Positions 31,294-40,952 are shown, counted from the stretch's first letter. The stretch: 64,000 nt of DNA from Fodinibius halophilus (GCF_011059105.1 NZ_JAALLS010000004.1:1-64000); one strand, 5' to 3'. Translations and numbers: made by a program. Notes: generated by a model from the letters alone, not told the origin.

Positions 31294-32667
31294 CTACTTC
31301 TTAGACGCTTTGGCATATGCTTCTTTTATCGTTTCCAGTCGTTTCCAGAGCTTGCTTTCGCGTCCGATATTGCCGGGCTCATACCACTCCTTATCTTTCA
31401 CCTCATCGGGCAGATAATCCTGAGGAATCCAGTGATGGTCATATGAGTGGGGATAATGATAATCATCAGAAGCATTTTCAACCCCGCGGTACCGTGATTG
31501 TTTGGAGTTCGCTGTTTTATCTCTCAAGTGCGAAGGCACCGGGCCGATCCCATTATTTTTTATCTCACTGCGAACTGAGAACACCGCCCCGGCACTATTG
31601 CTCTTGGGAGCCAATGCCACGTAAATACAGGCATGAGCCAAGAAGTACAATCCTTCGGGCATCCCGCACTTGGTAAAGGCCTCATGGGCCGAATTTACCA
31701 CCGACAGCGCATGGGGATCAGCCATTCCCACATCCTCTGACGATTGAATCAGCATACGGCGAAACAAGAAGTTGGGATCCTCTCCTCCCTCCAGCATTGC
31801 TACCATCCAGTATAGCGCAGCATCAACATCAGAACCACGCAACGACTTGATAAAAGCCGAGGCATAATCGTAATGCTCATCTCCGGTACCGTCATAGCGT
31901 ACACCACGCCGCTGTATACATTCTTTAGCGATATCCAGGTCAATATGGATCAGCCCATCTTCATCGGCTTCACTGGAAAGTACGGCTACTTCCAGCGCAT
32001 TAATAGCATTCCTGATATCTCCGCCGGCAAAATCTGCCAGGTGATCTTTAGCCGCATCGGTTACTTCCACCTTTTTACTTCCAAGTCCCCGTTTTTCATC
32101 TTCCAGGGAGCGATCGATCATGGTCAGTACATGATCTTTCGTCAAATCATAGAGTTCAAATAGCTGGCACCGTGACAACAGCGGGCTCACCAACGAGTAA
32201 AAAGGGTTTTCTGTGGTAGCCCCAATCAGGGTAATAACACCCGACTCAAGATGAGGTAACAGGGCATCCTGCTGGGCCTTATTCCACCGGTGAATTTCAT
32301 CCACAAAAAGAATAGTCTTTCGCCCATTCATCTGCTGTACTTTTTCAGCTTTGGCCACCACCTTTCGCAGATCCTTAATACCGTCAAGAACGGCATTTAA
32401 TTCTACGTACTGCGCATTAATTTCTCGGGAAATAACATGAGCCAGTGTGGTTTTACCGGAGCTTGGGGGACCATAAAAAATGAGTGATCCAATCACACCG
32501 GATTCGATCATGCGCCGCAACATTTGGCCTTCACCGACAATGTGGTTCTGGCCTACGAACTCTTCCAGCGACCGTGGACGCATGCGCGTGGCCAGGGGCT
32601 CGTGGGGATTTACGAAGTCGGATTGCTGACCCTTTTGCTGATCAGCATCCTCGTTAAAAAGATCCAT
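31294..32667 (-). CDS. rarA: Replication-associated recombination protein A (RarA/MgsA)
   Basis: The AAA+ ATPase has Walker A Gly-Pro-Pro-Ser-Ser-Gly-Lys-Thr-Thr, Walker B Leu-Phe-Val-Asp-Glu-Ile-His-Arg and sensor 1 Gly-Ala-Thr-Thr-Glu-Asn. The C-terminal MgsA region contains Arg-Arg-Met-Leu-Ile-Gln-Ser-Ser-Glu-Asp-Val-Gly. Full length is 457 residues, normal for RarA. It acts at stalled replication forks. The intergenic DNA upstream contains a palindromic repeat. Confidence 0.9.
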   Translation of the reverse strand: MDLFNEDADQQKGQQSDFVNPHEPLATRMRPRSLEEFVGQNHIVGEGQMLRRMIESGVIGSLIFYGPPSSGKTTLAHVISREINAQYVELNAVLDGIKDLRKVVAKAEKVQQMNGRKTILFVDEIHRWNKAQQDALLPHLESGVITLIGATTENPFYSLVSPLLSRCQLFELYDLTKDHVLTMIDRSLEDEKRGLGSKKVEVTDAAKDHLADFAGGDIRNAINALEVAVLSSEADEDGLIHIDLDIAKECIQRRGVRYDGTGDEHYDYASAFIKSLRGSDVDAALYWMVAMLEGGEDPNFLFRRMLIQSSEDVGMADPHALSVVNSAHEAFTKCGMPEGLYFLAHACIYVALAPKSNSAGAVFSVRSEIKNNGIGPVPSHLRDKTANSKQSRYRGVENASDDYHYPHSYDHHWIPQDYLPDEVKDKEWYEPGNIGRESKLWKRLETIKEAYAKASKK

Positions 32668-32684
32668 GAATAAATTAGAAATTA

Positions 32685-32800
32685 AGAATTAGGAATTGAT
32701 AAGATCGCTAATATTCATTGCACAATAAAACAGAAATAAATATTAATAAATTATAGATGACCAAATAATTCCTAATTCAAAATTCTCAATTCCTAATTCT
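32685..32800. repeat. Inverted repeat element between rarA and carboxylase
   Basis: AGAATTAGGAATTGA (32685-32699) and TCAATTCCTAATTCT (32786-32800) are perfect 15-bp inverted copies, with further AATTCCTAATTC-type copies inside. The right copy overlaps the TAG of the carboxylase gene by 2 bp. It is probably a dispersed intergenic palindrome, like REP elements. Confidence 0.6.
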
Positions 32801-34349
32801 ACAACGGAAGATTGTCATGCTTTTTCTGCGGCACATTATCCACCTTGTTTTCGGTGATCTCGAGCGCATGAATAAGCTTCTCACGCGTTTCGCTCGGCAG
32901 AATAACATTATCAATAAATCCTCGCTCAGCCGCCTTATACGGATGCGCAAACTCCTCCTTATAGTAATCGATAAGTTCCTGCTCTTTCGCCTCCGGATCA
33001 TCGGCATTAGCAATCTCTTTGCGGAAAATAATCTCTACCGCTCCCTTCGGTCCCATTACTGCAATTTCAGCCGTGGGCCATGCCACATTATAATCAGCAC
33101 GGATATGCTTGGAGTTCATTACGTCGTAAGCCCCTCCATATGCTTTGCGGGTAATGACCGTCATCTTGGGAACTGTCGCCTCACAAAAGGCATATAGCAG
33201 CTTTGCGCCGTGTTTAATAATGCCGCCCCACTCCTGGTCGGTGCCGGGCAAAAATCCGGGTACATCTTCAAACGTGACCAATGGAATATTAAAAGCATCA
33301 CAGAATCGCACGAACCGGGCCCCTTTCAATGATGCATCTATATCGAGCACTCCGGCCAGCGAAAGCGGCTGATTAGCAACAATACCGACACTGCGTCCTT
33401 CGATACGGGCAAAACCTACCACAATATTGGTAGCATAATGCTCATGCACCTCCATAAACGAGTCCTTATCTACAATACCGCCAATTACATCTTTAATATC
33501 GTAGGGTTTATTGGGATTGTCCGGAACAATCTCGTCCAGTTTGTCGGCCTTGGCAGAATCCGGTGCTTTGGCCTCTTCCCGCGGCGGCTTCTCCTCACAA
33601 TTTTGCGGCACATAAGTTAACAACCTGCGTAAATTCTTCAGGCAGATGGCATCATTTTCTTCGGTAAAATGCGCGACCCCTGACTTCTTGCCGTGGGCAC
33701 TGGCCCCTCCCAGCTCTTCGGAAGTAACCTCTTCATGGGTGACCGTTTTAACCACATTCGGCCCCGTTACAAACATATAGCTGGTATCTTTCACCATCGA
33801 AACAAAATCTGTCAGTGCCGGACTATACACTGCACCACCGGCACAAGGCCCCATCACCGCCGAAAATTGTGGGATCACGCCCGAAGCCATACTGTTTCGC
33901 CAGAACACCTCGGCATATCCGCCGAGCGAAGAAACACCTTCCTGGATACGAGCACCGCCAGAATCATTAAGACCGATAATGGGTACGCCATTTTTCATCG
34001 CCATATCCATAATCTTGCAGATCTTCTCGGCATGCGTCTCCGACAGCGAACCTCCGAAAACCGTGAAATCCTGGCTAAAAACGTAGATCGGCCGGCCGTG
34101 AATTTTACCATAGCCGGTAACAACCCCATCACCGTCAATTTTCTTTTTATCTAAGCCAAACTTCTTACTCCGGTGCGTAACAAATGGGTCGATCTCTTCA
34201 AACGAACCCTTGTCCATCAACAAGTCTATACGCTCACGAGCGGTAAGCTTGCCTTTATCATGCTGTTTTTGAATTCGTTTTTCTCCGCCACCCTTTTTAG
34301 CATCCTTACGCTTTTGCTTTAACCGTTCTACTTTTTTGTCGGAAGCCAT
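32799..34349 (-). CDS. Acyl-CoA carboxylase beta (carboxyltransferase) subunit
   Basis: The 516-residue protein has the carboxyltransferase fold of propionyl/methylmalonyl-CoA enzymes (PccB/MmdA). Seen are Arg-Glu-Arg-Ile-Asp, Gly-Gly-Ala-Arg-Ile-Gln-Glu-Gly, [11 protein letters not shown], and in the C-terminal half [10 protein letters not shown] and Gly-Gly-Ala-Tyr-Asp-Val-Met. It transfers CO2 from biotin to propionyl-CoA, or decarboxylates methylmalonyl-CoA. No biotin carboxylase or biotin carrier gene is visible, so the partner must lie elsewhere. The methylmalonyl-CoA epimerase at 45.3 kb suggests the propionyl/methylmalonyl route. Confidence 0.85.
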   Translation of the reverse strand: MASDKKVERLKQKRKDAKKGGGEKRIQKQHDKGKLTARERIDLLMDKGSFEEIDPFVTHRSKKFGLDKKKIDGDGVVTGYGKIHGRPIYVFSQDFTVFGGSLSETHAEKICKIMDMAMKNGVPIIGLNDSGGARIQEGVSSLGGYAEVFWRNSMASGVIPQFSAVMGPCAGGAVYSPALTDFVSMVKDTSYMFVTGPNVVKTVTHEEVTSEELGGASAHGKKSGVAHFTEENDAICLKNLRRLLTYVPQNCEEKPPREEAKAPDSAKADKLDEIVPDNPNKPYDIKDVIGGIVDKDSFMEVHEHYATNIVVGFARIEGRSVGIVANQPLSLAGVLDIDASLKGARFVRFCDAFNIPLVTFEDVPGFLPGTDQEWGGIIKHGAKLLYAFCEATVPKMTVITRKAYGGAYDVMNSKHIRADYNVAWPTAEIAVMGPKGAVEIIFRKEIANADDPEAKEQELIDYYKEEFAHPYKAAERGFIDNVILPSETREKLIHALEITENKVDNVPQKKHDNLPL

Positions 34350-34358
34350 CTAAATCTC

Positions 34359-35996
34359 TTATTTATTTCGATTTTGTTTTTCCAGGAAATAATTCTGCAG
34401 TCGATCTGTAAAATCCACAGCCGACTCAGAATACATATCCACTAAATTTCGTTTAAAAATATCCTTTTCAATGTATTTGCTCACATCACGCCAACTCGCA
34501 TAAGCCGCAATCTCTTCTACAGCCTCTTCATAGGCGCGCTCAGAACCGCGAAAAATATCTTCAATAAATCGTTCACGATCACCGGACAACTGCTCCTGCA
34601 GATTTCGTATCTCTTTCTCCGAGGCATCCTCTTGGGTAAGGTCGATAATGGGTTCATCTATAAAACCGTCTTCATCCGTTTCTTCATCCTGCTCTTGCTG
34701 TTCCTTTTGATGCTCTGCAATCTCCTCATCGCTCATGTAGCGCATCCACATGGGCGTTTCTTCCGTATCGTCCTCCTCGGCAGCATCTGCTTGCTGTTGT
34801 CCATTTGTATTTTCTGCGGTCTCCTCTTCCGAGGACTCGGGCTCTTCTAATGTCTCATCTTCTTCATCTACTGTTCCTTCATCTGAGGCAGACTGTTCCT
34901 GCTCTAAATCTTCCGTCACTGCCGCACTCCTGTCAGCTTCTTCTGTATCTCCCTGCTCCTCGAGCTGCGAAAAGACAGCATTCAGAGAATTATTCTCACC
35001 ATCCTCCTCATGACCTTTCTCTTCATCCGAGCGAGAGACAGGCTCCGTTTCCGGCTCAAATCCGGCATTTAGGTTATCGTTATCCTCATCAGCAATGGCG
35101 GTATCAGTTGAGACTTCTTCCGTTAATGCCCCTTCCTGCTTCTCCTTTTCTCCGGTCTCGGTATCATCTTCCTTATCGGAAGTAGGAGATTCATCCGTGT
35201 CCTTCTGCTGTTTCGGCTCTGCAGCACTTTGTCCATCAAACAAATTGGACTGCTCTTCTTCATACCCTTCAAAATTTAGCAGGTCCGGAGAAGATAATAC
35301 CTCAATAAGTTCTGCTCGCGTCAGTGCCCCATTCATCATATCGAATTTGCGGGCAATACGCGGCATTCCCTTATCCTCAAAAAAGAGTCGCAATAACTCG
35401 GTGTCGATTTCTCCATCCAATAATTTAAACAGCGGCTCTAACATCTGTGCCCAGCTCAGGGGCGAATACTTTGCTGTAAGCTTTTCATCGGCTTTTTTAA
35501 CGAGCTTTTTACACCGCTTCTTAGTGAGTGTATCCAGTTCTTTCTTCTCCATATAGCGGGGAATAAGCCTGCCCAAGTGCGGGTACACCACTACAGCCTC
35601 TACCCCTTTTTGTATCGCAGAAAAATCAAGCTCTGTCTTGTTACCAAAAACGATAGACGGGATATTCTTTCGGGGTTGCACCAACATTTCAATAATATCA
35701 GCTACCGCCGTTTCAATAACCGTTTGGGCATAACTGGCCGGCAGGCGCGCCTCGGCCCTGATAGCACTTACAAATTGATCCCAGGCATCCAGCACGGCAT
35801 CGGAGCCGGTGTTTGCCCAATCTGTTTTGGGAATAATCATCGACTCGGCCAAATTACGTTCGAGCTCGATCTTTATCCGCTTAATAATAAATGAGGGGAA
35901 CTGCCACGACCGCAGCTCATGCAACCGGTAATACTGCTCATGCTCTGGCAGCCGGTCGATCAGTTGTTTCGTTATTTGTTGAATAATATGTTGCAT
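34359..35996 (-). CDS. Hypothetical protein with long acidic linker
   Basis: This 545-residue protein has three parts. A helical N-terminal domain (1-240) is rich in Leu, Ile and Lys. A very acidic, Asp/Glu/Ser/Thr-rich low-complexity segment (about 245-425) follows. A C-terminal helical domain (about 430-540) has Asp-Leu-Thr-Gln-Glu-Asp and Phe-Ile-Glu-Asp-Ile-Phe-Arg-Gly-Ser-Glu. No signal peptide or membrane helix. I do not recognise a family. It begins at ATG 35996 and ends 10 bp before the carboxylase ATG, so the two genes form an operon and a link to the carboxylase is possible but unproven. Confidence 0.6.
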   Translation of the reverse strand: MQHIIQQITKQLIDRLPEHEQYYRLHELRSWQFPSFIIKRIKIELERNLAESMIIPKTDWANTGSDAVLDAWDQFVSAIRAEARLPASYAQTVIETAVADIIEMLVQPRKNIPSIVFGNKTELDFSAIQKGVEAVVVYPHLGRLIPRYMEKKELDTLTKKRCKKLVKKADEKLTAKYSPLSWAQMLEPLFKLLDGEIDTELLRLFFEDKGMPRIARKFDMMNGALTRAELIEVLSSPDLLNFEGYEEEQSNLFDGQSAAEPKQQKDTDESPTSDKEDDTETGEKEKQEGALTEEVSTDTAIADEDNDNLNAGFEPETEPVSRSDEEKGHEEDGENNSLNAVFSQLEEQGDTEEADRSAAVTEDLEQEQSASDEGTVDEEDETLEEPESSEEETAENTNGQQQADAAEEDDTEETPMWMRYMSDEEIAEHQKEQQEQDEETDEDGFIDEPIIDLTQEDASEKEIRNLQEQLSGDRERFIEDIFRGSERAYEEAVEEIAAYASWRDVSKYIEKDIFKRNLVDMYSESAVDFTDRLQNYFLEKQNRNK

Positions 35997-36145
35997 AAAT
36001 TTCTGGAAATATATCGTCTAGAGACAGGCAATACAACTAAAGAACGGGGCAATATGTTAAATCCTGCGAATCTTTTGAAATTTTAGAGTCATCTGTCTCA
36101 AATTTAATCATTTGTGAATTGAAAATGCCTTTTTACCTTTGGCCT

Positions 36146-36775
36146 ATGATTACCTTAAAAGTAGAACAGCTCAAAAAATCATTTGGCAACAACACCGTTT
36201 TTTCGGGAATCTCTTTCGATCATAACGGCAATACACTAGGCATCGCCGGCTCTAACGGATCCGGAAAATCGACCTTTTTAAAGTGTCTTTCAGGATTATT
36301 AAACCCCAACAATGGAGAAATATTTTGGCACTCCGGTGGTGATGAGATTCCAAAAAATCAGTTTAAAAATATGTTGGGCTATGCCGCTCCCTACATAAAC
36401 CTATATAACGAACTGAGCTGCCGAGAGAACTTGTCTTTCTTAGCGGATGTCCGCCATGAAGAAACGGATGAAACAGCCATAAATTATTGGATCGATAAAG
36501 TAGAACTGCCGCACGTGGCTGACCAACCTTTTGGAAAGCTCTCTACCGGTCAGCAGCAACGATTGCGACTGGCATCGGCGCTCTTTCACAATCCCGATAT
36601 CCTGATGCTGGATGAACCCGGATCAAACCTGGACGAAGCCGGCCGCACTCTTATTAATAATATTGTAGATACCTTTCAGAGTCCCGACAAGCTACTAATC
36701 ATTGCTTCGAACAGTCCCGAGGAGCTACAGCTTTGCGAGCATGTTTTTTCTATCGAACAACAGAGCTTTGTATAA
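36146..36775 (+). CDS. ABC transporter ATP-binding protein (CcmA-like)
   Basis: I choose ATG 36146 (Met-Ile-Thr-Leu-Lys), giving 209 residues; longer reads begin at 36119 or 36125. Walker A is Gly-Ser-Asn-Gly-Ser-Gly-Lys-Ser-Thr, the signature is Leu-Ser-Thr-Gly-Gln-Gln-Gln-Arg, Walker B is Ile-Leu-Met-Leu-Asp-Glu-Pro. The Ala-Ala-Pro-Tyr-Ile-Asn-Leu-Tyr-Asn-Glu-Leu-Ser pattern before it resembles heme exporter ATPases (CcmA), but no ccmB/C genes adjoin. The transported substrate therefore cannot be stated. Confidence 0.8.
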   Translation: MITLKVEQLKKSFGNNTVFSGISFDHNGNTLGIAGSNGSGKSTFLKCLSGLLNPNNGEIFWHSGGDEIPKNQFKNMLGYAAPYINLYNELSCRENLSFLADVRHEETDETAINYWIDKVELPHVADQPFGKLSTGQQQRLRLASALFHNPDILMLDEPGSNLDEAGRTLINNIVDTFQSPDKLLIIASNSPEELQLCEHVFSIEQQSFV

Positions 36776-36815
36776 ATTGCGAAACCCATCCCAAAAATAG
36801 AGCATAACGCCCCTG

Positions 36816-36983
36816 CTATCGCAACACACAGTTCTCTCCCTGGCAGCACTCCTGCACGTTAATACCACAGTTCCCGCACTGTCCGTGGCCATGCACCCAA
36901 ACCAGGGGCGCTTTTACCCCACAATAAATGCAGCGACGTGATTTACTACCTTCCTTTGTTTCGGTTGATCTATCTTCTGCCAT
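36816..36983 (-). CDS. Small Cys-rich zinc-ribbon protein, 55 aa
   Basis: The 55-codon frame starts at ATG 36983 and ends TAG at 36816-36818. It has two CxxC pairs (Cys-Ile-Tyr-Cys, Cys-Gly-Asn-Cys) and a Cys-Cys-Gln-Gly-Glu-Asn-Cys cluster, with His-Gly-His-Gly between. A zinc-ribbon or metal-binding protein is the simplest reading. It starts 1 bp after the stop of the MBL-fold gene, so it is its operon partner. Confidence 0.7.
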   Translation of the reverse strand: MAEDRSTETKEGSKSRRCIYCGVKAPLVWVHGHGQCGNCGINVQECCQGENCVLR

Positions 36984-36984
36984 A

Positions 36985-37881
36985 TCAAGATTGGGTTAAC
37001 TCTTCGTAGGCAACGGCAAGATTCTGCGGCAAGGTCCAGAAATCAGCATATAAAAAGTTTTCGAACCCTTCGAGTGATTCAATTTTTGTGATCTCCTCTT
37101 TGGACTTCCCCTGCTCAATTCCCTGCTGCACATGCTCAATAATGCCGGCAAGATAGTCTTTCATCACCCCTACATCCTCTTTATTGCCTGTAATACCAGA
37201 CTCCGGTTTACCGTGACCAAAAATATACTTTGCATCTGCGGGGTACTCATCAGCTACAGTCTGTAAAATAGTAATCCAATTTTGCATGGAAGCACCGGCC
37301 GGGCGATCGGTATAGGGATTCATCCGGTTAAAGACCAGGTCGCCCATATGTACCACATTCGCTTTCTCAAAGTAGATGACCGAATCACCGCTGGTATGGC
37401 CCCGGCCATAGTATTTGGCATGAACCGTTTCATCTCCCACATCCATTTTCCAGCTATCTGCAAAAGTGGTGGTAGGAAAGGTGGTATTGCCTTTACCCTC
37501 ACTTTCTTTATTCGACTCTTTCATCAGTTTCGGCACATTTTCGTGGGCCACCATTTTTTCTGCTACGCCTTCAAAAACAGGATTTCCGCCGGTATGGTCC
37601 CCGTGGTGATGCGTATTGATAAGCAGGTCGAGGGGATGGTCGGTACGATCTTGCAGACCATTTAAACAATTTTTTGCTGACTTGGGAAACTGGGAATCGA
37701 TGACCACCATTCCATTTTCACTTGCCAGCCAGCCGATAGTACCGCCCCGTTCCGTAAAACATCCGACATTTCGCCGAATAGGGGTAAAAGTACCTTTAGC
37801 TTCAGCAAATAAACTTTTGAAAGGCAACGCCGCACCTGCGGCCAGTAACGATGAGCGAATTAGAAATTGACGACGATCCAT
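36985..37881 (-). CDS. MBL-fold metallo-hydrolase, Tat-exported
   Basis: The N-terminus reads Asp-Arg-Arg-Gln-Phe-Leu-Ile-Arg-Ser-Ser-Leu-Leu, a Tat-type signal, so the protein is exported folded. The metal-binding motif is Asn-Thr-His-His-His-Gly-Asp-His-Thr-Gly-Gly (HxHxDH). Later His residues in Tyr-Gly-Arg-Gly-His-Thr-Ser-Gly-Asp and Gly-His-Gly-Lys-Pro complete two metal sites. The 298-residue length suits metallo-hydrolases of the glyoxalase II/lactamase fold, with unknown substrate. Start at ATG 37881. The small Cys-rich gene follows in the same operon. Confidence 0.85.
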   Translation of the reverse strand: MDRRQFLIRSSLLAAGAALPFKSLFAEAKGTFTPIRRNVGCFTERGGTIGWLASENGMVVIDSQFPKSAKNCLNGLQDRTDHPLDLLINTHHHGDHTGGNPVFEGVAEKMVAHENVPKLMKESNKESEGKGNTTFPTTTFADSWKMDVGDETVHAKYYGRGHTSGDSVIYFEKANVVHMGDLVFNRMNPYTDRPAGASMQNWITILQTVADEYPADAKYIFGHGKPESGITGNKEDVGVMKDYLAGIIEHVQQGIEQGKSKEEITKIESLEGFENFLYADFWTLPQNLAVAYEELTQS

Positions 37882-38106
37882 AGCTAGATAACGGTTGTAT
37901 TAATATTTAAGGTATATAGGAAATGAAACAGAAGTATCCCTATCAAACTCATAATCACCTCTCATTTCCATATCCCATTGTAAGGATAAAGCTACTTACT
38001 ATAAAGGGGACATCATTGAGAGGCCACAAAAAGATATTTATTATAGATTATGATATTTTTTCACTGCGTTCACAATACATTATCCTTTTCCTATATAAAG
38101 TCAATA

Positions 38107-38478
38107 CTATAGGGCCACATCATCCCTGATTAACAACAATATTGCTGCGTGCGGACAGATCAGGTATTTTTCATTTTCGAATTCGATTTCGTGAGTTTGA
38201 TCCTTCAAAAATATAGCCAAATCACTTTTCTGTGCCTGCATACCAATATATTTAGTCTCGTCAGTATCTTTCCAGGCTTCATCCACTTCGTTCGACGGAA
38301 TAGGATATCCGGGACCCGTTTTTACGACATAGCCGCTGTGGATATCTTCCTTTTCTTTCACCGTTGCAGGTAGCACTAATCCACTTTGGGTGCGGGTTTC
38401 CATATCCCGCGGTTTAATAAGTACACGATCGCCAACAACAATAAAATTTTCAACGGAATTAAGGTATTCTTGAATCAT
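38107..38478 (-). CDS. GroES-like co-chaperone family protein
   Basis: The 123-residue protein has the Cpn10 pattern Gly-Asp-Arg-Val-Leu-Ile-Lys-Pro, Thr-Gln-Ser-Gly-Leu-Val-Leu-Pro and Ser-Gly-Tyr-Val-Val-Lys-Thr-Gly-Pro-Gly. A longer insert (Val-Asp-Glu-Ala-Trp-Lys-Asp-Thr...) replaces part of the mobile loop, and a C-terminal strand has Leu-Ile-Cys-Pro-His-Ala-Ala. No GroEL gene adjoins, so this is a stand-alone paralog with an altered loop. It is unlikely to be the main GroES. The region 37882-38106 has no convincing gene. Confidence 0.75.
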   Translation of the reverse strand: MIQEYLNSVENFIVVGDRVLIKPRDMETRTQSGLVLPATVKEKEDIHSGYVVKTGPGYPIPSNEVDEAWKDTDETKYIGMQAQKSDLAIFLKDQTHEIEFENEKYLICPHAAILLLIRDDVAL

Positions 38479-38580
38479 TTATAATATTCGTTTCGTGAAA
38501 CTAATTGAATAAACGTTTAAAGTTAACTTCTTTGCATAACAATCTGAACTAAAGATTTCTAACCTTGGCCACTTACATTT

Positions 38581-39432
38581 ATGGATTTAACCAACAAACT
38601 TTGTGTCGTTACAGGAGCCAACTCCGGAATCGGCAAAGAAACAGCCCGTGCTTTCGCCAAACAACAGGCATATGTCATTATGGTTTGCCGAAACGAAAAA
38701 CGAGCCAAAGAGGCCAAGCATGAGATAATAGCCAAAACCAATCATACGGGCGTAGAAATCATGCTTGCTGATCTGGCCCTCCAACACGATGTGCGAGAGT
38801 TAGCCAACAAAATCACCCAAAAATATGAAAAAGTAGATCTACTCGTCAATAATGCAGGCCTTATTCCTGATGATCGCGAAGAAACCATCGACGGCATCGA
38901 AAAAACATTAGCCGTTAATCACCTGGCCCCCTTTCTGCTGACCAACCTATTGGGTGATCATCTTAAAAAAGCTACCGAGGCCCGGGTTGTTAATGTATCA
39001 TCAGAAGTACACCGGCTGGGTGCTAAATCTTTTGATCTTGATAACTTACAGCTGCGAAACGATTATTCTCCGATGAAAGCCTATGGCATCTCCAAACTGT
39101 GCAATATCATGTTTACTCATGAGCTGTCGAAACGATGGGCTGATTCAACAGTTACAACCAATAGTTTACATCCCGGCGTTGTACGTACCCAGTTAGCCGA
39201 AGAAGCCAGCTGGTTTATGAAATTGTTTTACTTCATCGGCAAACCCTTTATGCGATCCCCGAAGTCAGGTGCCAAAACCAGTATCTACCTCTCCACTTCT
39301 GATGAGGTGGCCGACACCAGTGGAAAATACTTTCGAAACCGGAAAGAGATACCACCGGCTGATATAGCCTATGACGATGCCCTCACCAACGAGCTCTGGG
39401 AAAGAAGTGCTGAGCTTACCGGCTTATCCTAA
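38581..39432 (+). CDS. SDR family oxidoreductase
   Basis: The 283-residue protein has the SDR cofactor motif Thr-Gly-Ala-Asn-Ser-Gly-Ile-Gly-Lys, the Asn-Asn-Ala-Gly-Leu motif, catalytic Ser in Val-Ser-Ser-Glu and Tyr-x-x-x-Lys in Ala-Tyr-Gly-Ile-Ser-Lys. The pattern is that of retinol dehydrogenase/WWOX-like SDRs. It overlaps the convergent hypothetical gene by 9 bp. Substrate unknown. Confidence 0.85.
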   Translation: MDLTNKLCVVTGANSGIGKETARAFAKQQAYVIMVCRNEKRAKEAKHEIIAKTNHTGVEIMLADLALQHDVRELANKITQKYEKVDLLVNNAGLIPDDREETIDGIEKTLAVNHLAPFLLTNLLGDHLKKATEARVVNVSSEVHRLGAKSFDLDNLQLRNDYSPMKAYGISKLCNIMFTHELSKRWADSTVTTNSLHPGVVRTQLAEEASWFMKLFYFIGKPFMRSPKSGAKTSIYLSTSDEVADTSGKYFRNRKEIPPADIAYDDALTNELWERSAELTGLS

Positions 39433-39918
39433 TACAAAAAACCGTTTCACCCGTACCTTTCGGGAGCGCCAAATGAGATCTCCCACAAAATCTTCCGAAA
39501 TATCGACCTCCTCTTCAGATTCTTCGGGCAGCTCTCCTTTCGCCTCATCAAGGTGAAGGTTATCCAAGAAAAGCTTTAACTGCTTTCTGTCGTAATGAGC
39601 ATATTCGTTTTCCAGGGCCTGTATCACGGCCGGCCAAATTTCCGGGTAGGCCGACCATTCAATTCCAAGACCGATCGCATTTTCAGGTACTTCTTCTTCT
39701 AAACAGATATTAAGGCGTTTCTCAATATCGGTAGGTACCGGTTCATGACGCAGCAGCTTCGGACCCAACTCCTCACCGTTAGCACGAGGGAAAAAGGCTT
39801 TCCACATCTGGTTGGTATAGGGATGATGGTAGTACACCTCACAGTTGTCGGTGTCTTTGCGAAGCTGCTTCATCTCGCTAATCAATGCAATTTGTTTGTC
39901 GTGATCGATGATATACAT
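39424..39918 (-). CDS. Hypothetical protein, 164 aa
   Basis: A soluble, acidic protein. It contains Tyr-Tyr-His-His-Pro-Tyr-Thr-Asn-Gln-Met-Trp-Lys-Ala-Phe-Phe-Pro-Arg, a helical middle with Trp-Ser-Ala-Tyr-Pro-Glu-Ile-Trp, and an acidic stretch (Glu-Glu-Ser-Glu-Glu-Glu-Val-Asp). No known motifs. The ATG at 39918 is preceded by an AAGACATTATT stretch. It is convergent and overlaps the SDR gene by 9 bp. I do not recognise it. Confidence 0.55.
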   Translation of the reverse strand: MYIIDHDKQIALISEMKQLRKDTDNCEVYYHHPYTNQMWKAFFPRANGEELGPKLLRHEPVPTDIEKRLNICLEEEVPENAIGLGIEWSAYPEIWPAVIQALENEYAHYDRKQLKLFLDNLHLDEAKGELPEESEEEVDISEDFVGDLIWRSRKVRVKRFFVLG

Positions 39919-40087
39919 TGTAATAATGTCTTTTGAGTTGGATTTCTCCCCGGCAAAGCCGACCTAATCATCCCGGCTAAACGTTTCATTATTCTAAACT
40001 CCGAACTGCTTTTTTTGTTCCCGGCAATCTATCATATTAAACCCAATCATTTGATTGCAATACCGTGCAAAATACGGCATACTGCAT

Positions 40088-40951
40088 ATGTATTCAGCAG
40101 ACAAAAATAATAGCAAGGCGGCTTCACCTATGTATCAACCATCCTACGGTAATGCTTCGTTATCCCCTCACAAGGCTTCATCAGCATTATTTCTGTGTGG
40201 ATTTTTTTTAGTATCCCTCGTAACTGAAGTAAGCGCTCAAAACTTATTTGAGCAGGGCAAACAATTTTATGAACAACGTGCTGAAGGAGCCGAAGGATTC
40301 CAGGCAGATCCCCAGCCTATTAATAGTTCTATTGACGCCTTGGAAAAGGCACTCCATAACGATATCGAACCGGAAAAATCAGCCTCATACCTGCTCCGTG
40401 CCTACTATTTTAAAGCGATGTTTACAGGGCTCTCTGAGGATAAGCAGCAAGCTATCTATGAAAAAGGCCGCGAGCTGGGAGAAAAGATGGAAAAACGCTT
40501 CCCAAAATCAGTTCCCATCAAATTTTGGTACAGCGCCAATCTCGGGCGATGGGCTGATGTGCATGGATTTATAAAAGCGGCGACCAGTGGTATTGCCAAA
40601 AAGTTGCGCCGCATAACCAAAGAAATTATTGATCTTAACCCCCGCTATGAGGGGGGCGGCGGATACCGAATATTGGCCCAGGTCCATTTTCATACTCCGA
40701 AAATTCCCCTGTTGATGGGATGGCCTTCCGATAAAAAAGCAAAAAAGCTTGTAGCAAAGGCTATGGAGGTGAATCCCAACCACCCTACAAACAGGATGCT
40801 CTATGCCCAGTTATTACTGGAGTTCGACCAAACCGATAAAGCTGAAGAACATATCCGGTATATCCTCAACAGCGAAATACGAGATAGCCATATCATCGAA
40901 GACCGATATTTGAAATACCGCTGTCGCAAACTATTAAAAGAGCACTTCTGA
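40088..40951 (+). CDS. Exported TPR-like protein
   Basis: ATG 40088 (or 40130, Met-Tyr-Gln-Pro) precedes a signal peptide (Ala-Leu-Phe-Leu-Cys-Gly-Phe-Phe-Leu-Val-Ser-Leu...Val-Ser-Ala-Gln). The mature part is helical with TPR-like pairs (Ala-Leu-Glu-Lys-Ala-Leu, Asn-Arg-Met-Leu-Tyr-Ala-Gln-Leu-Leu-Leu-Glu and Ala-Glu-Glu-His-Ile-Arg). A Gly-Gly-Gly-Gly-Tyr-Arg motif lies in the middle. It is likely a periplasmic scaffold for protein contacts. The start is uncertain because the N-region from 40088 is long. Confidence 0.65.
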   Translation: MYSADKNNSKAASPMYQPSYGNASLSPHKASSALFLCGFFLVSLVTEVSAQNLFEQGKQFYEQRAEGAEGFQADPQPINSSIDALEKALHNDIEPEKSASYLLRAYYFKAMFTGLSEDKQQAIYEKGRELGEKMEKRFPKSVPIKFWYSANLGRWADVHGFIKAATSGIAKKLRRITKEIIDLNPRYEGGGGYRILAQVHFHTPKIPLLMGWPSDKKAKKLVAKAMEVNPNHPTNRMLYAQLLLEFDQTDKAEEHIRYILNSEIRDSHIIEDRYLKYRCRKLLKEHF

Positions 40952-40952
40952 C

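Noticed and set aside
37923-38129. 68-codon plus-strand frame between the MBL and GroES-like genes
   Set aside because: AT-rich composition, no ribosome binding site, no protein-like pattern and overlap with the GroES-like gene end; treated as chance.
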